This document shows, in pieces, positions 34,171-47,200 of a stretch of 64,000 nt of DNA. The position numbers and the translations under genes were made by a program. Positions within the stretch are counted from its first letter, which is position 1; each line of letters opens with the position of its first letter. The DNA is taken from positions 37,779,753 to 37,843,752 of the forward strand of contig CM018683.1 of the NCBI GenBank assembly GCA_009363875.1, written 5' to 3'. Origin of the DNA: Mikania micrantha. Taxonomy: Eukaryota > Streptophyta > Magnoliopsida > Asterales > Asteraceae. Below the pieces are notes generated by a model that did no database searches, was not told the origin of the DNA, and saw only the letters and a list, made by a program, of their open reading frames with translations.

Positions 34171-34797
34171 CTACAAATTTCAACATTATTGAATTTAGTA
34201 GTTTCATGCTTGTCCTAATTATATTATGACCCATACATATATATTTTATTAGGAATGAGATCCTGCTTCGTTATAATCAATGGATGGCTTTAGCACTCTC
34301 CATTGTTATGACTAGACAGGTAGGTAACGATTACCAATTGTGTCTCCACACAACTCTCGGTTTTGGGGCTGGTTGACGGGTATAGTCGACCGTTTATACG
34401 TTTAACCCCAACTGCACCTACTTAACTCTTTAAGTGATATTCCTCCTTAATTTGTAACTGAAAAACCGGCCTAAGTAACTTAGGAATCGCGATTTTTCCT
34501 TTTACCAAAACCGTAGGCCCGGATGCAGGGTAAATCTCTAACACCGAGGGTTCGGATAAATTGGTTAAAGTGTTACTCATTAAGGATGGTGCAGAATATC
34601 CATTTTTAGTAATTGGGATTTCTTTTATGTTTATTCACCATTCGGGTCAAAAAAATATTGGACGACTTGTAGCATGAAACAAGTCGTGCAATTTCTTTTA
34701 GTAAAATCCAATTTTACATGTCGTTTGCATTTGCTTGAAACTTTTTCAAACACTCGACTCGATTAATTTTATATACCTTATTTTAATCTAAGTCGGT
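34171..34797 (-). other. Copia-2 leader, gag-proximal part
   Basis: About 630 bp without ORFs upstream of gag, ending at the Gypsy-2 insertion. TCGGT (34793-34797) is the target copy; the leader continues at 59793. Confidence 0.75.
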
Positions 34798-37700
34798 TGT
34801 GACAACACACGAATCATGTTTATATTAAAACCTCAGTCATAACATATTTTCTTAGCATGAATTGATAGACACAAATATTAGAAACATAAAGTTAGAGAAA
34901 ATATGTCATTTAGTTAAAAAGCGATAAAGTACACATGCCATAAAAATTTAAAGTAATATATTCATATTTGGAATTTAATTTAAAAGTCTACTGTTCTAAG
35001 AAACATAATCAGATTATGATATACTTTTGTGACACAACAAAAATAAAACAATGATTTTCTATATGCATATATATATATATTTATATGCATACTTAAATTA
35101 TTTATTATATTATGTATGCATGACAACACCTAATAAATAAATGTATATACATAATAATATGTATATATATGTACACGGTATACATATATATATATATCTT
35201 TATTAAGAATATTATAAAACTAAACACCATCACATAATACATGCATGTGCCATATACATGTATAAGATATATATATATATATATATATATAATATGATCA
35301 TACATACATGTATATGCATTGATTTATTCAAATTAAAAACATTACAAAACACTTTCCTTACAACACCTCCCACCACCACCAATAACAACATTCCCTACTC
35401 TTTTCCAGACCCATCCCCATCAAATACTTACCATCTTACAAGAAATATATATATATATATATATATATATATCCATATTCTCGCCACACACACACACTCA
35501 AACAAGAAAAACAAACAAGTAGAAAACTCTTATACCACCTTTCCTCTTGACCAATCCACCCACTTCTTTTCTTGCATGTTGACCGACCCCCTTGCTCTCT
35601 CTCTTCTTCTCTTTAATCGGCAATAAACACACCCACCTCACTCATCTCTCTAACACTTCCACAATTCAAGAAAACGCTCTCTTCTTTTCCTTTCAATATT
35701 GACGAAGTCCAGCCCCATTTTGGAAGCAAGGAGCGACGATTAGGAGGCCACAACGAGCTCACAACGCGAGTCAAGGAGTGGGTCGGCACAAAGGTTAGTT
35801 GGATAATCACAAAGTCTCAAAATCATGTCCTATCTACTCCTCATTCCATCTCAACTCTTAACAGCCCCTGAGCACTAGACCTTTAACCATTTTAATCACA
35901 ATAATGAGAAGGTTATGTTGCCTTAGTCACCAGAACACACATGCATGTACATGCATGTGTGAAAACTCGACAGTTCCTTAACAAAAACTACGATTTTTGG
36001 TACTATAACCCGTACTCATTCAAAATCAACTATTTTTAATCTAATGTAAACCCTTAAAATCCATGGGGGACGAGTACTTAGAACCATGCATACAGATGCA
36101 AGTCTTGCATGTGTAAGTTCATGAGTTTGGAGAATCATAACTTCCATTTTGTACTTCTAATAATCCCTAAAACCCTTCTACACATTTGATAGGTCATAAC
36201 CGCCCTAAAAATCATCTTGAGACGTTGTTCACAAGTTCGCAACAGAAGGGTATGATTCATAACTCTCTAAAGCTTAATATCAACGCTTGCATGTTTGTAA
36301 AAATGGAAAATACAACTTTAAAGTGATAATATATGTGTCACGATTTTTATGGTCATAATATACTTGGAAATAATGTATAATATATCGGTTGTGCCGTAGA
36401 TGAATTGTATAATAAGTATTTAAGCAAAAACCTAAATTTTGTGCTTAAGTAAGCCATAAAATAGTAAAAGCATTACACAAAAATTTAGGGTATTTCTTGA
36501 TACACTCAAAATAAGTTATTGATTTTACAAAATCTCTATTAAACTTGATAAATTCGGTAAAAATGGTATCTGAGTGATAAATTTCTAACTATGATTTATC
36601 TCAGCTGTAATATATGTTTTTAATCTGAGAAAAATAGTGAAACTAAAAATAAATGGTTTAATCTAATTATTTTCTATTTAATATGTTAAAATATGCTAAA
36701 AATGAAAATTAAATTGAATGCCATTCAAAATATGAAATAAATATTTTTCCTAGAATGGCAAACCTGTAGAAATGATCCAGTAAAAATTGAGTAATTTTTA
36801 ATAACTGAGAAATATTTTTTAGATATTTAGTGTATTAAACATTATTAAAATCATTTAAAATAGTAAACGAACTCTAAAAATTATGAAATTTTTACAAAAC
36901 CCTAAAGACACATTTATTATGCTACACAAAACGTTTTAAAATTTTTAGAGGTCTGAATCATTTACAATAAATTTTTGAAGGTTTTAGGTAAATAAAAAGG
37001 GTTTTTATACAATTTCCAACTATAAAAATAATAGAGAATGTATAAATATCAATATATCCTGACCCTTTACTGACAAAAATAAATAGGAAAATTTCTACAA
37101 ATTTAAAAATCCTACATTAGGTAATTAAAATATTTTGTAAAGATAACATAATGGCATTAAAATGATAATATTCATACAACCACCTTTTAAACTCTTACAA
37201 GCTATGGTCACCTAAAACCACTTATGTATATACCTATATACATACATGATAAAACTTAAACTTATGAATTATGTCAATTAACTATGCATTTAGATGGCGT
37301 GAGTCGGTAAATAATTCATATGAAGCATTGATACATCAATATTTTATGGCATGGGTATTCCCTAAAAGTCTAAACATAAATTAGGCAACTGAACCAATCA
37401 AGACTAACCAACAAACCATTCATTAGTCAGTTAATCATGCACCATGAATGGCACAGGTGAGTTCATGTGATCCCATTTCTTTTTACTGTTTTGGGATACT
37501 GAAAGCACGCTCCAAAACAATTTATAAAATTTGTATTTATGTGATAATGGACGTCCGTTTCAAATCTAAATGCTTCCCCTAGACTAGAAACATAATTTAC
37601 AGCCATTAACTCCAGAGGAGAGCCGGTGGGTAATGGGTAGTACTACTTGGGGAATCCCCCACGCATAGTGGCCCGAAAGGGTGGCCTTATAAACCTAGAG

Positions 37701-38190
37701 TTGAAACCCCACTGAGGTTAATGTCAACCGTTGTGGCATATATTCATTTTGACACATTTAAACCAAGGGTAGGAACGGGTCTCGGAATGGGAAGTAGATT
37801 AAAATGACCATGTTGCGGGCTAACATTATAAGAGGCAGACGCCCAGGCATTACACAGGTTTGGTTGTATTGTTTTTGAATTATCACATACATTTATTATT
37901 ATGCTTTGTTGTTGTTAATAATATTGTGTCATAATATTAAACTCATGTTCTCACCAACTTTTTAGTTGATGTATGTTAGCATGTCTTTCAGGTTGAATGC
38001 TAAGAGTAGATGTATGGATCGAATTCTAGAGATGTAGCCTAGCCTTTAAATGAAGTTATTTTATAAACAATCTATGTTTAATGAATAATGTTACATTTGG
38101 CCCTGCGTGGCATTTAGACAATGGTTGTGTGTTTAAGACTTTAATTGCTTTAATCTACTGTGGGCTATGAATCATTTATGCTATGCTTCC
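34798..38190 (+). repeat. Gypsy-2 5' LTR (about 3.4 kb, last bases missing)
   Basis: Starts TGTGACAACACACG and matches 53973 onward until GCTATGCTTCC (about 38190). There the 3' LTR goes on CGCTGTGACA and ends, whereas here an unrelated ACCAAGTTAG follows. The terminal TGTGACA and any primer site are missing. Signals: AT microsatellites, donor ACAG|GTGAGT (GT at 37457), acceptor ATGTCTTTCAG (ends 37991). Confidence 0.85.
35267..35472. repeat. AT microsatellites in Gypsy-2 5' LTR
   Basis: Pure AT runs at 35267-35291 and 35445-35472. In the 3' LTR the equivalents are of other lengths and positions (54242-54276, 54392-54437). Confidence 0.9.
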
Positions 38191-38386
38191 ACCAAGTTAG
38201 TTTAAATTATTAAAATCAATCGTTGTGCCTCAAGGTTATAGGGAATGAGCTGCCTTAGTATACCTAAGACTATGACCATAAGACTAAGGACAAGTAGGAG
38301 TGGGATACTTAGAATGTAGGGACTACTACTTTAGAAGTCTAGGATAAATTAAAACATAAAATGTTCTAACAAATTATTGCAGGAAA
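38191..38386 (+). other. Gypsy-2 leader remnant
   Basis: About 196 bp between the broken LTR end and the extra ORF. No match to a tRNA-Met primer site is visible. It ends in TTCTAACAAATTATTGCAG (AG at 38381-38382), which has a branch-like CTAAC and reads as a splice acceptor 4 nt before the ATG. Confidence 0.6.
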
Positions 38387-39003
38387 ATGGACGCCAAGGG
38401 AAAAGGCCATAGCAATAGGGGACCATCTAGCAGGCCGAGGGTGTATGCTAGGAGGGACTTTCCACCCGCTGTTCGTGTAGATCTGCACCGCCGATTTCCT
38501 CAGCATTACAGTCCGTTACCAGAAGATGCTTATATCACTTCATCAGAGTCAGAAGTACGATGATGCTGCGTCTACCACGCCTAGTAGGTCTCGTACTAGG
38601 TCTATGTCGCCCCTACTACCATGCGTTGAGCCGAGTGATGCACCTATGAGGAGGCCTACCCCAGTTATGGGAGCAAGGCCAAGAGCGTCTGTGTCGTTCC
38701 GTATCCCTAGGAGTGGGCCAATTGTAACATCAGTGCCGGAACCGGCACCGGAACAGTGATCTCTACAGTAAAACGAACAGTAATCAGGTACGAACTATGT
38801 GAGTTCTATTTTGTGTTATGTTCATTTCATGTTTCGGTGTCATTTCATGTCATTAACGAACAAATTCAGAATCAGTTCAGAAAACGAAGTTCAGAACAAC
38901 GGTTCGTAAGTCAGATAATTATCTGGCGACACAGAACCATCATGTGTTTAATTGTTAGGCTGTTATTATGTATAAACGTATGTGAGGCTTTACAGAACAA
39001 AAT

Positions 39004-40835
39004 TGTGACACCCGGCAATTTCAGGTAAATTGCGACTCTTACATTCTTTACATTTCACATTCATACTTGTTGCATTTCATTTAATTATGTTTAATTAGAT
39101 GAGTTGAACACAAACGACTACGAAACAATAGTTCAAGGACTTATCGAATCGTACATTGCACATTGGTTTTGGAAACCAAGTGTGGCAAACACAAACATAA
39201 TGGGATTGTGGGAATACATGTTGATTATGGTTAGTAAAGCATGCAAACACTTCGTTAGACACGAACACAAACTATCAAAGATAATTCGAGGAATTATCAA
39301 AACACACACGAGTCTCACGAACGTCGGTGATCAATCAAACTTATATGTTATTACATGATTATGTATTAAACATGCATTAGATGCTTTGGATAAACGTTAG
39401 GAATCGAGCACGAGCGAAGTCGTATCAACGAAATCGAAAAACACGAAAATGGATCCGTCGCGGTACGCGAGGACCCAAGGCGGGCGGTTTCGCGATACGC
39501 GAAGCAGTAGCGGGGACTCTGAGTCCCGAATCTCTCCGCGATACGCGAAGAACAAATTTGATCGGCCTTCGCGGTACACGAAGGCCATGCAGATCGAAAA
39601 TTTCTTTATAATCAACCCCATTCATTTCCCATTCGGTTTTCTCTCATCTTCTCCGAATACTAACCTATTCTCCCGACCCAAACCCACTGAAATCCACTCT
39701 CAAACTATCTGGAATCACTTGGAGGCTATTCTTAGGGATTTGGAAGAAATTGGAGCTTGAAGAAGGTGTTAGAAGCCATCAAGAAGCTTGGAGCAACCAT
39801 CAATCCACTGGAATTCCATCCTCAGTAGCCATCCCCACTGAAATCTAGCTTCTAAGGTGTATACTAGCAGGTGCTAGCTTTCGCAAACGCGAACACACAA
39901 ACACATACCGGAACTGCTAATCAGGTGAGTTCACGGCCCCTTTTTACATTTTCTACCTTTTGGGGAGAAACATTGCATACAACTGTTTTTGAACAACATA
40001 CACACTTCTGGTTTCTTTTGTACATGCTAATATCGTATATGCATATGTGTGGCAATCATCCACAAAACAGATAAGTCCTCATTAAACACACCTCGAACCG
40101 TTAATAGCGCGTTGTGCTTAGCGTGGTAATTCTGAATAGTACTATTTGGGCCTAACAAGCCCCACTATTGCGAGCCGTATGGCCACCCCGACTGGAGGTC
40201 GGAACAGTGCATAATTGATCAAACACCATTTGCCATATCTTGGATGGATATGGCGAGAGGCAGCATGTTAGCTTCGGTTGCGAACCCGCATATGATATAA
40301 AACATATTGACTATCTATCAATTGATATTGCATTGTATTGAAAAGTAGACCTGCAACATTTACTTTAAACATTTTGATGTTTACTACTGATTACAAACTG
40401 TGCTCTCACCAACCTCTGTGTTGACTCTTTACTCGCATGTTTTCTCAGGTAACTAAGGCACGCGCATAAGGAATAGGATGCTAGGTTGGATTCGCATGCA
40501 TCTGTTTAAGTGTCTTAGTCTATTAGACATTGTTATCATTTGGTCGTGTTCTTATGTATTGTTAGATATCTTTAATCGCTTCCGCAACTATTGTTACTTA
40601 TCATTTTGAAAACTGTTTTATTTAACGCTTCCGCAAATGATGAATGTTAAATTGTTTTGTTAAAATATACTTTACTTCCGCAACTCTGATTTTACAAACT
40701 GTTTTATCCCAGTTATTGGATGTACGTATGAAACCAGACATATAGGTCTCGCATGTTGTGTGACCGGAGACTGCGATACTGGCAATCTATTGTTGCTCGC
40801 GCCCCAGAAGGGACGGGATTTCTCGGGGTGCGACA
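39004..40835 (+). repeat. Gypsy-3 5' LTR (1832 bp)
   Basis: TGTGACACCCGG to GGGGTGCGACA. Palindromes at 39458-39585, TATA-like TTTATAATC at 39605, donor TCAG|GTGAGT (GT at 39925) with CACGGCCCC, and acceptor TGTTTTCTCAG (ends 40448) preceded by CACCAACC and GTGTTGAC. A reversed, truncated copy of the family is at 56736-58998. Confidence 0.92.
39458..39611 (+). promoter_or_regulatory. Gypsy-3 LTR promoter: TTCGCG-xxx-CGCGAA palindromes plus TATA
   Basis: Palindromes with a 3-base spacer at 39458-39470 (TCGCGGTACGCGA), 39489-39503 (TTCGCGATACGCGAA) and 39535-39548, and a longer imperfect one at 39567-39585. TTTATAATC follows about 20 bp downstream. In the reversed copy the motif nearest the TATA is perfect, with 10-bp arms GGCCTTCGCG (58411-58433). 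Confidence 0.6.
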
Positions 40836-41101
40836 GATTGGTATCAGAGACCTCCGGTTATTGCGAATTAGGTTTGCATTTAATGAACTTAGTCTATAAC
40901 CACTAGTCTCCACACAACACTTAGTGATTAATATTGTGATACTTGCACACATGACATATCTTTTATGCATTACGTTCATCACCGCACGTGGCTACCCATG
41001 ACGGGGATAGCCGAAAGCTCTATATATTCTTTACAGTACCTACCGCACACACTGCATTAGTCATTGGGCAAACACTATCACTTATTCTCGCTATGAAGAT
41101 C
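40836..41101 (+). other. Gypsy-3 primer site and leader
   Basis: TGGTATCAGAGA at 40839-40850, 3 bases after the LTR end, matches the initiator tRNA-Met primer site except for the last base. The leader to the gag ATG has no other feature. Confidence 0.85.
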
Positions 41102-44100
41102 ATGGCTGGAAGACGTGGAGGACGCAGGAATGCGGGCGGACGTGGGAACATCAACCTGACTCAAGCTGAGTTGAACGCCCTCATCAACGAAAGGGTTGAG
41201 GAGGTACTTGCTGCACGGGAAGCAACCCGTAATCAAAACCCATTGAACCAAGGTGATGAATCTGTTCATATTCACCTTGCACCACAATCACTCGTTTCCA
41301 ATTCAACACGTCTACCCGATACTTAACCCAACTCTACTCTTTGCATATCTCAGGAGCAATCCTAACCCACCCCTCTGCACGTTTAAGATGTTCCTGGATT
41401 GCAAACCCCATTCATTCAGCGGCACTGAGGGAGCTGTTGGACTGTTACATTGGATTGAGAAGGCGGAATCAGCTTTCGCCATGAGCAACTGCAGGAACGA
41501 GGACAGGGTCAAGTTCGCTGCAGGGACATTCAAGGGAGCTGCCCTCACTTGGTGGAATGCCAACGTCCAGAACCTAGGGCTTGATGGAGCCAACGCTCTG
41601 CCTTGGGATAATTTTAAGCAAATGTTGAACCGCGAATACTGCCCTCGCGGTAAAGTACAAACACTTGAGACTGAGTTCTGGAACCACAAGATGATAGGTT
41701 CCGAGGTTGAGGCTTACACTGCCAGGTCTTATGAGCTGGTAAATCTGTGCCCGGAAATGGCAACCCCACCCTTCAAACATATAGAGAAGTACATTGGTGG
41801 ACTGCCACCTCAAATTTAGGGCATGGTACTCTCTGCTGATCCCATCACAATGCAACAAGCCGTGCGGATAACTCACCAGCTCACTGACTCGGCTGTTGCA
41901 CAAGGACTCTTACCACCACGTAGTGCCGTGACCACAACCAATGACAAGAACAAACGCAAATGGGATGACACCCTGAGCAAGACTTCCACTCTCCAACCAC
42001 CACCACAACAGCGCAAGTTTGGATCGACCCAAGCTTGTGCACCACCCATCCCAACCACTCAAAACCAAGGGGACTATGCAGGAAAACAACCCAAATGCCA
42101 CAAGTGCAACTTCCATCATGCACAGGGTCAGTGTGGCCGTTTTCAATGCCAGGGCTACGGAAAAGGGGGACATGCGGCCAAAGACTGTAGGGGTGAGCTA
42201 ATGACAAAGACCCCACAGCCACAACAACAACAACAACTTGAAGCACCGAAGGGCTGCTTCGAATGCGGGAAACCTGGGCATTTCAAGAAGGACTGCCCAC
42301 ATCTGAAAAACAACACCAACAACAATCAACAGAATAACAATGGGAACAACGACACGAGGGGACGAGCCTTCGTGATTGGGGCCAAGGAGGCCAGAAGGGA
42401 TCCCAACCTTACAACCGGTACGTATCTCTTAAACGATAATTATGCATCTGTGTTGTTTGATACTAGAGCTGAGAAAAGCTTTATCTCTAAGGATTTTAGT
42501 GAGATACTTGCCATTACCCCAACACCCTTGAAAGTTGAGTATACAGTAGAGCTAGCTGATGGTAAATTAATTGTGACTAAGCACATTCTAAAAGAAAGCA
42601 CCTTAGAGCTAGCTGGCCATAAGTTTAAGATTGACCTCATGCCAGTTACACTAGGCATTTTTTATGTCGTAGTGGGCATGGATTGGTTATCTAAAAACCA
42701 AGCTGAAATCATTTTCCACGACAAGGTTGTACGCATACCTCTCCCTGGCGGAGAAACTCTAGACATCAAAGGCGAAAGGAGTGACACTCCTCTAAACATC
42801 ATCTCGTGCATGAAAGCTCACAAATGCTTACGAAAGGGATACGCAGCCATTTTGGCACTTATCACCGACAAGACTGAAGAGGAGAAGAGAATAGAAGATA
42901 TCCCAGTCGTATGCGGCTATCCCGACGTATTTCCTGAGGATCTGCCCGGACTTCCACCACCTCGACAAGTGGAGTTCCGCATAGACCTTGTGCCAGGAGC
43001 AGCACCTATTGCACGTGCGCCATATCAACTTGCACCTTCGGAGATGCAGGAACTGTCCAATCAACTGCAAGAGCTGTTGGACAAAGGTTTCATTAGACCA
43101 AGCTTCTCACCTTGGGGAGCTCCGGTCTTATTCATAAAGAAGAAGGATGGCACATTCCGTATGTGCATTGACTATCGGGAATTGAACAAGGTGACAATCA
43201 AGAACCGTTATCCCTTACCCCGCATTGAAGATTTGTTCGACCAACTGCAAGGATCAAGTTAGTACTCTAAGATCGATCTGCGATCTGGGTACCATCAGTT
43301 GAGGATTCAGGAGGAAGATATACCCAAGACCGCATTTCGCACTCGGTATGGCCATTACTAGTTTTTGGTTATGCCGTTTGGGCTGACAAACGCACCTGCA
43401 GTATTCATGGATCTCATGAATAGAGTGTGCAAACCATACCTCGACAAGTTCATCATTGTCTTCATAGATGATATTCTCATCTACTCCAAAACCCAGGAGG
43501 AACATAAAGAGCATCTTTAATTGGCTCTTGAACTGCAACGAAAAGAGAAGCTGTATGCTAAACTCTCCAAATGCGACTTCTGGATTCGAGAAGTCCAATT
43601 TTTGGGACATGTTGTTAATGAACAAGGGATTCATGTGGATAAATCTAAGATAGAGGCAATCAAGAACTGGCAAGCACCAAAGACCCCAACTGAGGTGAGA
43701 CAATTCCTAGGCTTGGCAGGCTATTATCGACGATTTATCGAAGGATTTTCAAAGATAGCCCAACCCCTTACAGCTTTAACCCATAAGGACAAGAAGTATC
43801 TCTGGACTGACAAACAGGAGGATGCATTCCAACTTCTCAAGCAGAAGCTCTGCAGTGCACCTATCCTATCACTTCCTGATGGAACGGACGACTTCGTAGT
43901 ATATTGTGATGCCTCGATACAGGGACTCGGTTGCGTGCTGATGCAACGAGACAAGGTGATCGCATATGCTTCCTGACAATTGAAAGTCCACGAAAAGAAC
44001 TACACCACCCACGACTTGGAACTTGGAGCCGTGGTATTTGCACTCAAGATCTGGAGACACTACCTGTACGGAACAAAGTGCACGATATACACCTATCATA

Positions 44101-45747
44101 AAAGTCTCCAACACATATTCGAGCAAAAGGAACCGAACATGCGATAACGTCGCTGGCTCGAACTCCTAAACGACTACGAGTGTGCTATCAAGTCCGGGTA
44201 AAGCCAATGTAGTGGCCGATGCCCTAAGCCGGAAAAACACCTCGAAACCCAAAAGGGTACGAGCTTTACAGCTTACCATCTATCTCAATCTCCCTGAGCA
44301 GATACGTAATGCTCAAGTTGAGGCACTTAAGGCAGAACACCTAGTGGCTGAATCACTAAGGGGAATGGAAAAACAACTATAAGTCAAAGCCGACGGTTTA
44401 CATTATTTCATGGAACGCATCTGGGTTCCACATCATGGAAACTTACGTGACCTTGTGATGGACGAGGCTCACAAATCCTGATATTCCATTCACCCTGGAT
44501 CTGATAAGATGTATCATGATCTGAAGGTACTTTACTGGTGGCCACATATGAAAGCAGACATCGCTACCTACGTAGGCAAATGCTTGACTTGTGCCAAAGT
44601 CAAGATCGAGTATCAGAAACCCTCTGGATTACTCACACAACCTGAGATCCCCATGTGGAAATGGGAACAAATATCCATGGACTTCATTACCAAATTACCT
44701 CGTACTCCTAATGGATGTGACACTATTTTGGTAACTGCGGACCGACTGACTAAGTCAGTACATTTCCTTGCGATCAAGGAAAATGATAAGATGGAAAAAT
44801 TAGCCAGAATCTATGTCAAGGAAGTGGTCTCGCGACATGGAGTGCCAATCTCCATCATTTCTGACCGAGATGCTAGATTCACTTCTAACCTCTGGAAATC
44901 ATTGCAAAAGTCGCTTGGCACACGGTTGGATATGAGTACAGCATACTACCCACAAACTGATGGCCAGAGTGAACGCACAATACAAACCCTTGAAGATATG
45001 CTACGAGCGTGCGTAGTGGATTTCGGAAATAGCTAGGAAACTCACCTTCCGTTGGTGGAGTTTTCCTATAACAACAGTTACCACACCAGCATCAAGGCAG
45101 CGCCTTTTGAGGCACTCTATGGCAGGAAATGCCGATCACCCATCTGCTGGGCAGAAGTGGGCGACAGTCAGCTCACTGGCCCAGAACTTGTGCATGAAAC
45201 AACAGAGAAGATCGTGCAAATCAGAAACCGCATGGCAGCAGCTCGCGATCATCAAAAGAGCTATGCCGACAAACGCCGAAAACCTTTAGAATTTCAGGTA
45301 GGAGATAAAGTCCTTCTGAAAGTTTCACCCTGGAAAGGCGTAATTCGTTTTGGTAAACGAGGCAAACTGAACCAACGGTATATTGGACCATTCGAGATCC
45401 GAAAAAGGATTGGTCCAGTGGCATACCAACTCAACATACCAGCCGAACTCGAAGGAGTTCACAACGTATTTCATGTCTCGAATCTGAATAAATGTTTATC
45501 AGATGAGACACTTGTAGTTCCACTGGATGAGATCCAGGTGGATGAACAGCTACGGTTCGTGGAAGAGCCGGTAGAGATCATGGACCGTGAGGTCAAACAA
45601 CTCAAACAGAGTAAGATCCCGATTGTCAAAGTCCAATGGAACTCAAAACACGGACCTGAATTCACGTGGGAACGTGAAGATCAGATGATGCGCAAATATC
45701 CCCATCTCTTCAAGCAGACAACGTCGAACGTCGACAACAACGAATAA
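41102..45747 (+). pseudogene. Gypsy-3 gag-pol, many stops
   Basis: Gag begins MAGRRGGRRNAGGRGN at 41102, shifts frame near 41300, and goes on with CTFKMFLDCKPHSFSG and WIEKAESAF. Zinc knuckles CHKCNFHHAQGQC, CQGYGKGGHAAKDC (first one altered) and CFECGKPGHFKKDC; protease VLFDTRAEKSF, where the catalytic DTG reads DTR; RT up to a TAG at 43260, then more stops near 43358, 43517, 43974, 44145, 44380, 44480 and 45034; integrase ISDRDARFTS and DGQSERTIQTLED; chromodomain-like tail FTWEREDQMM. The final TAA is at 45745. Dead copy; close to Gypsy-1 along its length. Confidence 0.9.
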
Positions 45748-45867
45748 ATTTCGGGACGAAATTCCTTTCAACAAGGGGATGATGTGACAACCGGAAAAAT
45801 TTTGCTTCTCAAACACTACCAACAACAACCAAATTTCGGGACGAAATTTCATTCAACAAGGGGATGA
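45748..45867 (+). other. Gypsy-3 duplicated polypurine module
   Basis: AATTTCGGGACGAAATT followed by CAACAAGGGGATGATGTGAC occurs at about 45747-45788 and again at 45833-45872. After the first copy the text goes on TGTGACAACCGG (LTR-start-like), after the second TGTGACACCCAG, the true LTR. Confidence 0.8.
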
Positions 45868-46178
45868 TGTGACACCCAGCAATTTCAAGTAAATTGCGAC
45901 TCTTACATTCTTTACATTTCACATTCATACTTGTTGCATTTCATTTAATATGTTTAATTAGATGAGTTGAACACAAACGACTACGAAACAATAGTTCAAG
46001 GACTTATCGAATCGTACATTGCACATTGATTTTGGAAACCAAGTGTGGCAAACACAAACACAATGGGATTGTGGAAATACATGTTGATTATGGTTAGTCA
46101 AGCATGCAAACACTTCATTAGACACGAACACAAACTATCAAAGATAATTCGAGGGACGGGATTTCTTGGGGTGCGACA
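45868..46178 (+). repeat. Gypsy-3 3' LTR with large internal deletion (311 bp)
   Basis: The first 290 bp match the 5' LTR up to GATAATTCGAGG; it then jumps to GACGGGATTTCTTGGGGTGCGACA, the LTR end. About 1.5 kb corresponding to 39294-40816 is missing. Both ends and the target duplication are intact, so the deletion came after, or during, integration. Confidence 0.9.
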
Positions 46179-46994
46179 AAAATAACAACGGATGTCGTTA
46201 CGTGAATGCTAAACTGACGGATTATTCGTATAGGTGACGATCTGTATGGACAAATCTGAAAGTTTAACGTTCTGAACGATGTCCAATAATTAGAAAACCA
46301 AATTGAGAGGTGTAGTTATCGTCGTATTTGATCGGGTGACGATTTGAACAAATACGAGCGATGACTGCGCGATTCGATTTAAACGTAAATTAAATATATT
46401 TGAAAATTTAAAATAAATAAAAGATATTTAGTTAATTTATTAGGAATCACAACCTAAAATAATTTTATGAATTCTATTTTAAAACTGGATCGTTTCGTTA
46501 CGAAAACGCCGAGTAAACGACGTTTTTACGCGAAACCACGCGAAACCGATCGAACCCGAACGAACCCGGGTATTTCCCCCTCATTTAATGAGGCATTTAA
46601 TCCCTCAACAACCCCCACCCACCAGCCATTTCAGCTCCATCTCGAGCTCTCTCTCTCTCTAACTTTCTCTCACTAGAACCATCATCTTCTCTCTAAGTTT
46701 TCTTACTCATTTCTCCACGAAATCGATCCATTTTGGTGTCAAAACAACCATTAAAACTTGTAGAACTCGAAAGTACAACAGATATAAGCTTCCATCCATC
46801 AGATTCGAGGTAAAATCAACTTTTATGTTAGATTGTAGGGTTTTCAAAACCCTAAGTCCGAACCCCTGTTCTCGCCAGTTTTTCATACTTTCAAACCATA
46901 GGGTTCCCGCCAAACACACTTAGAACAACTTAAGAACAAGCGTAGCTACAAACCTTGGACGATTTTTCGAAAATCCATGGCTGTCTCGGCTGAG

Positions 46995-47200
46995 TTCGAA
47001 GGGCCGAATGACGCAACTGTCAGGTGGTCGAATGGCTTTCATTCGCCGAATGGCAAATGGCCGAAGCACCATCATTCACCGGCTTGTCTCATTCGCTCGA
47101 ACCCATTCGATCGGGACTTGTCCTAATTCGGCCGTCACCCTCTTTCGGCCCTTAGTCATTCAATCGGCCAACGCTTATTAGACCGGGACTACCCCATTCG
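46995..47200. repeat. CATTCG/CGAATG palindrome array in LTR-C
   Basis: Contains CATTCGCCGAATGG and many half sites such as GGCCGAATG, CATTCGCTCG and TTCGGCC in 200 bp. The core is the same as in Copia-1, although the host elements are unrelated (gypsy against copia). Here it lies downstream of the likely promoter, not upstream. Confidence 0.7.

Larger units (their letters stand above)
38999..46183 (+). mobile_element. Gypsy-3: chromovirus with target AAAAT inside LTR-C
   Basis: AAAAT at 38999-39003 and 46179-46183 flanks 39004-46178. Plus strand: 5' LTR (39004-40835), primer site (40839-40850), gag-pol (41102-45747), two polypurine modules, and a 3' LTR shortened to 311 bp (45868-46178). It is related to Gypsy-1 in gag and pol but lacks the extra ORF; the primer site is only about 250 bp from gag. 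Confidence 0.93.

Noticed and set aside
35105..35626. Open frames rich in Tyr and Ile
   Set aside because: They are translations of AT/ATAC microsatellites in the Gypsy-2 LTR; the same appears at 54368-54657.
38757..39003. Exact left end of LTR-C with a target duplication
   Set aside because: I looked for a CCCCT copy to match the right flank; the only one upstream (near 38611) is not followed by an LTR start. The left border stays uncertain.
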